Source: Lepas anatifera
Taxonomy: Eukaryota; Arthropoda; Thecostraca; Lepadidae
Direction of reading: 5' to 3'
DNA: 64,000 nucleotides
NCBI GenBank assembly: GCA_034440635.1
Contig: JAOTON010001533.1
Coordinates: 70,001-134,000, forward strand
The stretch's first letter is position 1. Each line of letters begins with the position of its first letter. A model generated the notes under the pieces. The model was not told the DNA's origin. It was given only the letters and a program-made list of their open reading frames with translations, and did no database searches. Below, piece after piece: positions 22,299 through 32,469 of the stretch. The position numbers and the translations under genes are program-made.

Positions 22299-23279
22299 CC
22301 CTTGCCCCGGTGGAGGACTGTTTGAACACCACCCCGTCCGGTTTTTCGGGCGAAGCCCGGCGGCGCGAAGCACCGCCGCACTTGGCACACTTTATTCTTG
22401 AACGATTCCGCTAATTTTCCAAAAATTTTAAGCTTAGGTCATCTTAGGTCAGGTTAATCAGTGCAGGTCAAGTGACCTCACCTCGAAAAATGTTTAAGGT
22501 GGCATAAGCAGGCAATGCGTAAATCTATCGGATTGAAACTTATAAGACATAATGGGCCTACCGAGTTCTCCGAAAAGTTCCTGTATTTTTTCATATCGAT
22601 GACCTAAGGCCAAATACGGACCGTGACCTCTCCATTGGAAATACAGAGGAAAACAGAAAATGGGCTGTATTTGTGTTCAATAAAGGTGATAAAGCTTTAT
22701 ATTCTCCAAATCGAAGTACCCTAGGCCCCCTTTTAGGTTCATGTTGCAATTTTTGACCTGTACCTCTGAGAAGTCATCTGGAGCTACTTAAGCAGTTTTC
22801 AGGCTTAGGTCAATATCTTTGCATGACATGATGATACAGCTTTTATGTTTAAACGATTGCGTTTGGATTGCTACTGCGAGTCGATTGATAGGCATTTGGA
22901 CTATGCCAGGTCAAAAGTGGCCTTGACCTGACCTGAGGTCAGGTCATTTTTGTTTTGATCTAGTATGATCATATTATACATCATTCGACTCGCCGTGACA
23001 AGAGAAAGCGAATAGTGTCTACAAAATTATTCTAACTCAACGCTGTCAGACGCTAGAGCCCAAAAACTTTGCTCAAAATGCCAACTTCTTTGACCTGTCA
23101 TGAGTTAAATGTTGACCTGAGCCAAAAAGAGCCTCATATATTTTCTTCATGAATTTTTTATGAGCTATCCACCAGGCTTCGCGTTTTGTCGCTATCCTGC
23201 ATAGGGGTTGAGTTCGAGAGGGGTGTTCAAACAACCCCCACCAGGGCGAACGTAGCTCGGAGGCCCACCGGGGCGCGGG
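22299..23279 (+). mobile_element. Family B TTAA element (981 bp)
   Basis: The left end is CCCTTGCCCCGGTGG with a GTTTGAACACC motif and GGCGGCGCGAAGCACCGCCG. The right end has GTGTTCAAACAACCCCC and CCACCGGGGCGCGGG followed by TTAA (23280-23283). The left flank TTGA (22295-22298) is a mutated TTAA. The interior contains many AGGTCA/TGACCT hexamers. Non-coding. Confidence 0.75.
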
Positions 23280-23430
23280 TTAACTGATTCAGTTCACAAA
23301 AACAATACTTTTAATGGGTAAAAACATAAAATTTGGCGCCCCCAGTTGGCCTAAAAATGGCGCCCCTGGCCATGCAAGTGGCGCCCCCCAGCGCTGCGAC
23401 CCCTAGCGAAAATTCTTGGATCCGCCCCTG

Positions 23431-23603
23431 CTTAGTGGATAGCATCCCTGTCTTTTAAGTCACCGGTCCCGCCTTCAAGCCCCGGCGGAGCCTCTGAATA
23501 AGTCGATCTGATCCCCCAAATCCCTCCCAACAGGGTGAGAGTTGGCGACGCTGTATGCCCTTGGCAGTTGGTGCGTCGTTAAACCCCAACAATTATTAAT
23601 GGA
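23431..23603 (+). mobile_element. Distal part of the split family S1 SINE
   Basis: It resumes with CTTAGTGGATAGCATCCCTG, then a B-box-like CGCCTTCAAGCCCCGG, and ends CAGTTGGTGCGTCG followed by a CCCCAACAATTATTAAT tail. Its duplication CCTGAGTA is at 23604-23611, matching 10670-10677. Confidence 0.8.
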
Positions 23604-23884
23604 CCTGAGTAAGTAGTTTATTGCTTTTGGTGACTGAGCGAATAGAACAATAGTGGCATTTCTTAATGATACACTATTAATCTTGCGTTCGTGCATACCA
23701 GCCAATATAATGACAGCTCCCCACGATGAGATTCAGGGTCATCCCCTCCCCTTGATATTCACAGCTTACAAATTGAGCCTTTTAGAAATGTCCCTCCCTG
23801 GATTCGGCCAATGCGGCAATGCGGCAAAAAGTAGTAAATAACGGCAAAAAATGGTTTATGCCAGGCGGCTTTTACCACTGTTAA

Positions 23885-24948
23885 CTCTCACCCCGGTGGG
23901 AGAGGAGAGTGTTTGAACATACCTCTCCCTCGGGTTTTTCCGGCGGCACGAAAAAACGGCCGCGCGCAGCGCTGCCGTGCTTGGAATACCTCATCCTTTA
24001 TGAATTCCACAACTTCCCTAAGAAATTTAAGGTTTGGGTTATCTCAAAGGTCAGGTTATTTAAGGTCAGGTCCCCAGTGCAGTTCAATTGACCTCACATC
24101 CAAAAATGTTTAAGGTGGCATAAGTAAGAATTGGGCAAACCTGTGGCATTGAAACTTATACCACATCATAGGCCCACCGAGTGCTATAACGTAAATTCCG
24201 GGATTTTTCATATCAATGACCTAGTGTCATATACAGATCATGACCTCTCGATCGGAAACTCATGGGGAAAACAGGTGTTGGGCTGTATTTGCGTAAATAC
24301 AGCTAGAAATGCCTTCATATTCTCCAAATCGTAGTATCCTGGGCCTTTTCCAGATTTATGTTGCAATTTTTTACTTGTGACCTTTCAGAGGTGAACTGGG
24401 GTAACTTAAGCAGGTTTAAGACTTGGGTCAATAAATTTGCAGGACATGATGATAACGTTTGTATTTTGATACCATTACGTTTGGATTGCTATTGCAAGTC
24501 GATTCATATGCATATTGACCATGCTAGGTTGGATAGTGACCTTAACCTGACCTAAGTTCAGGTCATTTTCTGTTTTGACCTAGTAAGTCATATTATATAT
24601 GTTATAGTATAGTCTATAGTATAGTCCTAGTACATAATTATACATATCATCATTCGATTATCCGTAACAAGAAGAAGCAAATGGTGCCTAAAAATGATTC
24701 TAACCCCACTCATGTCAGACGCTAGAGCCCGGAAACTCTTGTCTACCATGCCACCTTCTTTGGCCTGTCATGACCTCAATATTGACCTTGAGCCAAAAAG
24801 TGACGGATATAGTTTCTTCATTAATTTGTATGGGCTATCCAACAGCCCTTGCTTTTTTCTCCATCCCGCATAGGAGCTAAGTTCGAAGGCGAGGGGGTGT
24901 TTGAACACCCCCCCCACCATGGGGAAAGTGACTCGAAGGACCACAGTT
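23885..24948 (+). mobile_element. Family B TTAA element (1,064 bp)
   Basis: TTAA at 23881-23884 precedes CTCTCACCCCGGTGGG; a right end with GGGTGTTTGAACACCCC is followed by TTAA at 24949-24952. It is collinear with the copy at 22299. An AT-rich expansion, TATAGTATAGTCTATAGTAT-like, lies at about 24597-24650. Confidence 0.75.
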
Positions 24949-25060
24949 TTAATGTCGGTAGAAACCACCAAGTGGTATAACGTTTCAAACTATGGTATAT
25001 AGTATACAAATAAATTCCCATGCTAGGACTAATCTTCCTATCCTTTCTCGCAACTATTAA

Positions 25061-26273
25061 CACGCTCCCCGTTGGGGCCCCTGGCATGACACGGCCCGCT
25101 GGGGGGGGGCGTATTTCACTATCCTCCGTATCGCACTTCCTAGAAAAGCTAAATAAAAATTACCGGACGGCGTTCGAAAGCTATTGACGAGTCAAAGAGA
25201 ACTATAGAAATATTTTTATGTCAGGTCAATATTGAGGTGGGGGCGTGGTAGTGTAGTGGTCAGTCCAGTTGGCTTCCACGTGCAGCCGACCTGGGTTCAA
25301 GGCCCGGCGGCTTCCCTGAACAAGGAGCAAGCTGGCTCCCGAGAAACCCTTCCAGCAGGGAAACGGTTGACAACGCTATATGACCCTGGCATTTGCTGCG
25401 TCGATATGCCCAAAAGTTTTATCAATGTTGAGGTCAGCATAGGTCAAAGAAGGTTCCATAGGCTTACAGCAGGGCAGTGTACATTTTGCTCTCTAGATTT
25501 GTATTCAGCGGAGCGAGAGCAAATATTTATGCATCATTGGATTACTATCATTGCGGCAAATCGAATAATGTTTAATATGACCTAGCTAGGTCAAATTGTG
25601 AAAATGACCTGACCTCGATCTAGGTCAGGGTCACAGAGTGACCTGATATGGTCATGTTGCATATAAATCGACTTCCCGTGACAATCCAATGCACAATGAG
25701 CACAATGCGAACAAAATAGGAGCTTTATCCCAGTTCAGTGTGAAGTTGTTGGCAAAACAACCACTGTATGCTCCGGTGACCTGACATGACCTTTGAGAGG
25801 TCAGATGGTAAAAAACGCAGCTTTATGGTCAAGATCATGGTAGGAACACACGGTTTGAGGATTTTTAGCTTTATCTATCCAGTATTTACTGACAACGAGC
25901 CCTTTCTATGTTTCACCATAGGCTTAAGATGGGGTGGCAAAAAATTGAACCCACCACAGGTCAAAAATTTAGATATTCTGAGATAGCAGATTTGTAGACC
26001 ATAACAAACTCATCATATTGTGAAGTTTCAAACTGATAAGTTGGCTGATGTTCCTTAGGCACCGCTTCAAACTCGTGATTTTAGGTTTTGAGGTCGGGTC
26101 GCTTGACCTTAGATAGCTCCTTGACCTGACCTAAAAATTTGGTCGGATACGTAGAATTGATCAGGGATAAAATGGTGTAAGCTTCATTGTTCTACCTCTC
26201 TTCGTTTTTGCCTTATCTGGGGAGAACCAGAAGGGGGTAAATTTCGCCCCCCTCCCCTCCAGCGGGGCGCGTG
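25061..26273 (+). mobile_element. Family D TTAA element with nested SINE
   Basis: TTAA (25057-25060) is followed by CACGCTCCCCGTTGGGGCC and CCCGCTGGGGGGGGCG. The right end has CCAGCGGGGCGCGTG followed by TTAG (26274-26277). Subtracting the nested SINE and its duplication leaves about 1.02 kb, close to the second family D copy. The interior carries AGGTCA hexamers. Confidence 0.7.
25239..25421 (+). mobile_element. tRNA-derived SINE, family S1, with 13-bp TSD
   Basis: The A box is GTGGTAGTGTAGTGGTCAG and the B box CTGGGTTCAAGGCC, followed by CGGCTTCCCTGAACAAGGAG. The flanking repeats are TCAATATTGAGGT (25226-25238) and TCAATGTTGAGGT (25422-25434), with one mismatch. It is inserted in family D and in the same orientation as that element. 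Confidence 0.85.
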
Positions 26274-26277
26274 TTAG

Positions 26278-26915
26278 CTGATATTGTAAGTCGTCTCGGA
26301 GGAGCTCTTCTCTGCTGCAACGTGTCGTGACGGCACCTCTATGACAAAGGCTGCGCATGCGCAGGCAGAGACACCGACTAGGGTGCCGTTTCATTGTAGG
26401 GTGTATGCCATTCAAAGTACTTACACCAGACTCACTTTCAAAGTTTTGCTGTATTCAGAAGCAGGTTCAATAAAAGGCAGCGGTTTTTCAGCCACAGTTG
26501 GCGTGATGATACAATATGGCATGAAATAGGTACATTGGACTGGAATCGGATTTTCTTGCTCATAGCTCTCTAGTAAATTGCTTGATTTAATTAAATCTTT
26601 ACTGTATATATACTTATTCTAACATGTTTTGTTTTTCATTTTTTAATTATTCTATCTAAAATATCATATTAATTTTTTTCTGGCGTGTGTGTGTTGGGTT
26701 TTAAGGGCGCTTCAGCGACTTGGCCTCTCTTCCATGCACGTACAATTAAATATTATGCTGGATTTGTATGAAGCAAAATTTTGGTGCACCATTTGTTGCT
26801 TACGCTGGACTATGCTACTTTTACACTGCTGACGTAAATCATACATTGCATGAAATGAGGTCGGTGGGCTTGGTGCCTGCATTGCTGGCCCGCATCGACG
26901 ACCGTCGTCCGATAC
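26278..26915. other. No feature recognised
   Basis: AT-rich spacer between two family D elements, with no credible gene. Confidence 0.4.
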
Positions 26916-26919
26916 TTAG

Positions 26920-27955
26920 CACGCGCTCTTCCGGCTCTGATATTGTAACCGCCCGCTGGGGGGCATTTTTCTCCACAAGTATGGCACAAATACTTTCCAT
27001 CAATTCAACATCTCATTTTTTTAAGGAGCTATTTAGGGTCAAGTGACCCGACCCCAAAACCTAAAATTACGAGTTTGAAGAAGAGCCCAGGGAACACTAG
27101 CAAACCGATCAATTCGAAAATTCCACAATATGATAAGGTCATTAGGGTCTACAAAGCTGCTATCTCGGAATTTCGATATTGTTGACCTAAGGTGGGGTCA
27201 ATTTTTTGGTCACCCCATTGTAAGTCTAGGGAGAAAAATAGAATGGGCTTTTTTCAGTAAATACAGGATAGATAAAGCTGAAAATCCTCAAACCGTCTAT
27301 TCTTACCACGATGTTGACCATAAAGTTGATTTTTTAGCATCTGACCTCTCAAAGGTCATATCAGGTCACGGGAGCAGAGAGTGATTGTTTTGCCAAAAAC
27401 TTAATAACTTCTCACTAAATTGAGATAAAGCTCCCATTTTGCTTGCATTGTGCTTATATTGTCACGGGGAGTCGATTGATATGCAACATGACCATACCAG
27501 GTCACTCTGTGACCCTGACATAGCTCGAGGTCAGGTCATTTTGACTATTTCACCTAGCAAGGTCATATTATGCATCATTCGATTTGCCACGATGAGAGAA
27601 ATCCAATGATGCATAAAGATTGGCTCTACCTCCCCTGAGGGTAGATCTAGAGAGGGAAACGTACACTGCTCTGTTGTAAGCCTATGGAGCCTTCTTTGAC
27701 CTATACTGACCTCAATATTGACCTGACACAAAAATTTTTCGTATAAAATCTCTTCGTCTTGTCCAGAGCTTTCATCATCATCATCATGTATTACTAACAT
27801 GTATTACTACATACATGTATACATACATATATTACTAAAATTTCGAACGCCGTCCGTAATTTTCCTTTAGCTTTCGTGGGGAACCAGATGCAGAGGGGGC
27901 GAAAAACGCCCCCCAGCGGGGGTGCGTCATGCAAGGGACCCCAGCGGGGCGCGTG
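26920..27955 (+). mobile_element. Family D TTAA element, second copy (1,036 bp)
   Basis: The left end CACGCGCTCTTCCGG with CCCGCTGGGGGGC and the right end GAAAAACGCCCCCCAGCGG with CCAGCGGGGCGCGTG are inverted repeats. The flanks are TTAG (26916-26919) and TCAA (27956-27959), both one base from TTAA. A short AT-rich microsatellite (ACATACATGTATACATACAT) lies near 27808. Confidence 0.7.
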
Positions 27956-28077
27956 TCAAGGGACTTCAGCTGCAGATGCTATATGAGCACGGCACGCCAG
28001 GACTCTATCGCCACCACCAGTATAATATCGAAAATGACGCTCATTAGAATCCACTGTTCAAGGCGTGTGTGGAGATT

Positions 28078-28215
28078 GCAGGAAAGCTGGGTGTTAGGAC
28101 CCACTGGATTTTGGGTCTCTATAGGTTTTGTATAGGTAATGTATTGCCGTGCCAGCGTTAACCCATTCAGGATCCCTCCATGGGTCGAGAAGAGACCTCC
28201 AGCCTGGGTTCAAGG
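28078..28215. repeat. Second copy of the unclassified repeat at 7055-7215
   Basis: It shares CCACTGGATTTTGGGTCTC, TTGTATAGGTAATGTATTGC and GGGTCGAGAAGAGACCTCC with the earlier locus. Confidence 0.5.
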
Positions 28216-28710
28216 TCCATGACGGTCCGCTGGTGTATGAAATTGAGCAAAAAATCCTGTGAGTTAGTTAAATCCTTTCCTTTAGATGAGGTTCACGATT
28301 AAACTTCACAGATTTGGTGAAATTTATTGGACTCTTCTCTCACCATAACCAACGGATCAATATCCTGAATGCAACTGACATAACAACACATGCAACTACA
28401 TCTGAAGGACATTTCAGTCAAACCGGTTGATGTTCAGCTGAAATAGAAAACAACCATCGATGTGTTGCTGAAAAATGTTTCTGAAAAGGTAAGTGTGGAA
28501 TGCAATTGATAATGAAATATAATGACAAATACCTCTGAAAATGGAAAAGAACAAACAAAATGCTGTAGTGAAACACTCACTCGTCGAAATCATTGAACAG
28601 TAGGGTCTTAGCCAATGGTAGTTGTAACCTATTTGTGATTTTCTCATTTCTGTTGCTAGCGCTTCTTTTACATGAAGCTTATATCGTTTGTCATTCGCTC
28701 AGCTTTTTAC
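28216..28710. other. No feature recognised
   Basis: AT-rich, without repeats or credible frames. Confidence 0.4.
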
Positions 28711-28851
28711 CACTGGCGACGGAACTGGGGGGGGCACCAGGACACGGGGCCCCCTAAAATCCGAAATGTTAACACTAACCCTATGACGTTGGCTGTAAAG
28801 AAATGGTTTGCCCATGGTGCCCCCTTATATTTTGATGTTCCGCCGTCACTG
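28711..28851. mobile_element. 141-bp hAT-type MITE with 8-bp TSD
   Basis: The left end CACTGGCGACGGAAC and the reverse complement of the right end, CAGTGACGGCGGAAC, match at 12 of 15. The perfect direct repeat CTTTTTAC flanks the element (28703-28710 and 28852-28859). Confidence 0.8.
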
Positions 28852-28992
28852 CTTTTTACCACTCACAACCTGTACCTGCCTATAATTCCACGATATCTCG
28901 ACTATATGGACCTGGGATAATCAAACTGTAATTGCTTAACCCTAAGCTTTCATTCTAATAACCTCTTTTAGACTTGCATATATGTTCGCTAT

Positions 28993-29060
28993 TTGCTTTA
29001 ACACGCACATTAACCGCCACCTTCGCTTTGACGGGGGGCGGGTACCCACCACCCCACACT
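28993..29060 (+). mobile_element. Solo terminal fragment of a family C TTAA element
   Basis: TTTAACACGCACATTAACC, CGCCACCTTCGCTTTGACGG and GGGGCGGGTACCCACC match the family C end. The interior is not present. Confidence 0.55.
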
Positions 29061-30233
29061 GGGGCAACTGGGCTTCAAATAGGCCAAACCTCGTAACTAA
29101 AAAATACTTTGATTAGCAATCTTTTTGTGCTCAAATGAAAGCTGTTGCTCTGAACTCATTATCCAGCCATAAAACATTGGGTATCTACCAGGTCATATCA
29201 GATAAACTATTTTTAGGTTTATAAATATGGAATTGATTTCTTCTTTCCTTTTGCGACACTCATGAGACGAATCGATAGGTGGGTCCGTGACGGTTGAAAT
29301 GTAGAAAAAACAGTAATATTTCGAAACCGATCCGACATTTGGTATATAGTGAGGTCTTGCTGAGCCTTCACTCTGGTTTAACTATTATACCACATGATAA
29401 ATAATGGCCAATACTTTTCACTATTTGACATCTTTAAATCCAGTACCGAACCATATCAAACTTTGGTCATGTGCGTGAGCTGCATTTATTGATAATGTTG
29501 GCTATTCGGGAATGATTACCGTCACTCTTCCCATAAATGGAACATGCGAACAGACAACACATTAAACTCACAGGGAATGTTCATTAATCATCTGATCTTG
29601 TTAACCCTCCTTTTAATATCCGCGTCCTTTATCCTTGCTATCCATTAACCCGAGAATTATCGTTGAAATCTGTGTTATTAGTTATCAGTCCCACCGCATG
29701 AATTATTAATGGTTAGTGCCACTATCTTTCCGCTTATAAAAGGGTTATGCGGGCTCAAACCTCCGTTGTCTGGGCCTTCTGATTTATTTTATATCATCGG
29801 AGATCTGTTCAGTCATTGGTGATAGAGGTACTGGTACTGATGTGATTGTAACTATGGATGTCTTTCTGGTATGATATTGCCTGAATGCAAGTTGATCTCA
29901 TTCCTGCCTCCTGGCCTCCTCCATGTATATTCAGGCTCCATCATAGCTCACCACCGAAAGAGTGGGGAGACAAACTCGCTGACAAAACTTTCACGGAAAT
30001 ACTGTTCTTTGCTGTTGCTTCTGAGCGGCTGTTTAGATGTCCGTTTTCCCATTTGACTGAGATCAGAAATTTTGACAGTGGGGCCGCCCCTGGCCCCGTG
30101 GCGACGCCCTGCTCTCGTAACATCTTCCCTGCATTTGCACCTTAGTATGGTTGCGGTATGCTGTACCATGGTCGTTTCAACATCCTCGCTTCTCTGGCGT
30201 AGGCCGGATACTTTATTTGGTTCTTATGATGAT
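29061..30233. other. No gene seen
   Basis: About 1.2 kb, AT-rich to about 29850 and mixed after. GGCCCCGTGGCGACGCCCTG at about 30091-30110 resembles, in reverse complement, the hAT-like terminus at about 12814, but has no duplication-flanked partner. Frames at 29871-30145 are unsupported. Confidence 0.4.
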
Positions 30234-30376
30234 ATCGGCTAGCCGGGAGCAGGGACAGCCCCCCTGAGGGCCGGGTCCCCAGGACACATTCTGAAAAGAA
30301 GCCCTTACCCCATGGCCCTTTGGCTGTCTCGGGCCCTTTAGGCGCCCCCACCCGTGAAATCCTGGCTACGCCCCTG
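30234..30376. mobile_element. ~143-bp hAT-type MITE, diverged left end
   Basis: The right end AAATCCTGGCTACGCCCCTG is a clear hAT-like terminus followed by ATGATGAT (30377-30384). ATGATGAT also precedes the left end (30226-30233), which reads ATCGGCTAGCCGGGA and matches only with gaps. Because ATGATGAT is a simple repeat, the duplication is weaker evidence here. Confidence 0.55.
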
Positions 30377-30399
30377 ATGATGATAGTGGCCAATATTAC

Positions 30400-31189
30400 C
30401 AAACCTTGTAGCAGATCGGCTTACCCGTAGCCTCGCTAAACTGTCGGTTCCGAAGAACGGGGTTGTGTTTCTTTGAGCTGTGCCGTTCCCCCTCCGCCTT
30501 TGGTGATCGACGACCGACCATGGTAGACAAACATCCTGTAATCTCTTTTTTTAACAGGTCCTTCTGGTCGTGTTTTGAGCTCTCCATGAAAAATGGGCTC
30601 TCTCGATATTCCTCATCCTCAGTGCGCTGTTAAATGTTTTGCACAGATTGACTCTCTGCCCAGGTCTTGCAGTCCGCCTTCCCTGTCCGACTCGACCGGG
30701 CCCTGTAGCCGTCTTTATTTGCCGCGCAAATGGCGACGGCCGCCGAGCCGCCGGCCTCACCGCGCTACTTGACTATTGCCGCACAAAAGTACTATTCCCG
30801 GGACACTGATGGAGTATTTTTCACGGCTGGTTAGAGGCACATGCATCACACATATAAATTTTGTGAACTGTGTTTTTTCGAGGTCTACAGTTTAGGATTT
30901 GAGAATAGTTGAGCTTTACATGCCTAATAGTTCAGTACTTCGCTCTTATTGCAATTCTACTTTTCAATTGGTTCTTGGTTCCCGCTATCCATTGATATAA
31001 ATAGATAACGGTTTTGTGACGCGACCATGGTTGATAATGCATCGAAGTGTACCTCTTTGAGTACTTCCCAGCTGGCGTGTTTAATGCGCTGTGTTCGCAT
31101 CTGTGCAGGGCTAAAGAAGGAAAATGGATATTATGTTTTTAGGTTTTGTTTTTTCGAGCCAAGATTAGTCCGATTTTGAAGATGTAATT
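30400..31189. other. Partly GC-rich segment, no gene assigned
   Basis: About 30400-30780 is more GC/CpG-rich than its surroundings. It has minus-strand frames (30396-30587, 30551-30760) that I do not recognise and that lack a convincing splice structure. The rest is AT-rich. Confidence 0.3.
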
Positions 31190-32013
31190 AGTTTTGGCGT
31201 TTTGGCCATTTGCCCGTTCACCCCCGCCCCAAGATCTCAAGAACCACGCTAGATAGCGAAAAACGATAAACGGTGTTGGGCAGCCCATCTACTTCTCCAT
31301 CGAAAATAGTTGAAACATGTTTTGTGTCAGGTCATATTTCAGGTCACTAGAGGCCAAGACATGCCATAATACGGATAACATGTGAATGAAGGTGTTCGGT
31401 CATTACATCTGAACTGGTAAAGATAAAAAACCATTTTGACCACTGGAATTATCGCAGCAAGCCAAACCGATTGATATATTATATGACCTTGCTAGGTTAA
31501 GTCAGATCAAATATTGGATATTACCTGACCTGAGGTCAGGTCAAGATCAAATCAGGTAGAATGCATATTATTAGAACTGCAAAGACAAGGCAAATCTAAT
31601 GCAGTTAAAATCAACGCAATATCACCATCCATTACCAAGTTATTCAGCTAAAATTATTTTTCCCCATGTATTTCCAATGGAGAAGTCATGGCTCGTACCT
31701 GACCTTAGGTAATCGATATCAAGAATACCGGAGCATATTTTAGAGAACTCGGTTGGCCCATTATGCGATATGAGTCTCAATTGGATAAGTACACCTTGTT
31801 CTGACTTATGCTTTCACTTTTTTGCTCAGGTCACTTGACCTGTACTGGTGACCTGACCTGGCACGCCTAGCCTTTAATTTTTGGTAAAAGTTCTAAACAT
31901 AATCAGAGAAAGTGTATGCCAAGTACGGCAGCGCTACGTGCCGCTGTTTGTATGCTATCTCTCCAAAAAAACAAAAAAACATTGGGGTGCGTACCCCCCC
32001 GTCAATGCGAGTG
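31190..32013 (-). mobile_element. Family C TTAA element, one end decayed
   Basis: The reverse complement is collinear with 13887-14725, for example CTACTTCTCCATCGAAAATA matches the inverse of 14590-14610. The intact end GTACCCCCCCGTCAATGCGA precedes TTAA (32014-32017). The other end has lost the terminal repeat. The AGGTCA interior includes an everted TGACCTGAGGTCA at 31526-31538. Confidence 0.7.
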
Positions 32014-32017
32014 TTAA

Positions 32018-32469
32018 GATGACATTATTTTCCTACTTAAGCAATAAAAACAATTTTGTTTTCGCGATGCATCGAGTGACTCTAAAAGAGCATGGCGACT
32101 GCCATTTAGACTACTCCAATGCAATGCAATGTTTGTGTTTTCGACACGGTTCGGGACTGGCCATTAACCTCTTAATTGACCCTTTGTTGCTCGTCACACT
32201 GAGCACTGCGGTCGTGGGTCGATGCATTTACTTCGGTGGTTAGCTTTTAACATCTTAATGCCTCTAAGGCATTCAGTGGCCATTGCATGCTTAGCAGAAG
32301 GACCCAAACAATAAACCAGCCGCGCCAGCATTTGAGCAAAATATTTGCCGTTGCAATGATGAAAGTACGGGAGCTGAAGGTCACAGCATGTGTTCGAATG
32401 TTGAAAGGAATTGGCTAGGTATTTCTCGTATAACTTCAGAGCATGTAGTGCACCTTGCCAGAATGCGTG
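32018..32469. other. Upstream region of the IR gene
   Basis: No promoter element could be fixed. The start of the frame at 32455 is a TTG and is not used. No other gene is seen. Confidence 0.4.

Larger units (their letters stand above)
10699..23430. mobile_element. 12.7-kb hAT-type non-autonomous element inserted in a SINE
   Basis: The left end CAGGGGTGGATCCA and the reverse complement of the right end, CAGGGGCGGATCCA, match at 13 of 14 positions. A perfect 8-bp duplication CTTAGTGG flanks them (10691-10698 and 23431-23438). Removing 10699-23430 and one CTTAGTGG rebuilds an intact SINE with its own flanking repeat, which shows this is one insertion. GGCGCC-rich repeats lie near both ends (a large array at 10.85-12.5 kb; about four units at 23335-23400). 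No transposase frame is visible. Nested inside are a family C copy, a family A copy, an S2 SINE and a family B copy, about 3.3 kb together, leaving roughly 9.4 kb of original element. Two elements merged by recombination cannot be excluded, but the flanks require a single outer event. Confidence 0.8.

Noticed and set aside
30080..30111. Another small hAT MITE ending in GGCGACGCCCTG
   Set aside because: The end resembles the terminus near 12814, but the following 8 bases (CTCTCGTA) have no counterpart before any plausible left end.
30396..30760. GC-rich minus-strand frames as a possible first exon
   Set aside because: No convincing splice donor or downstream exon could be linked; kept only as an unassigned segment.
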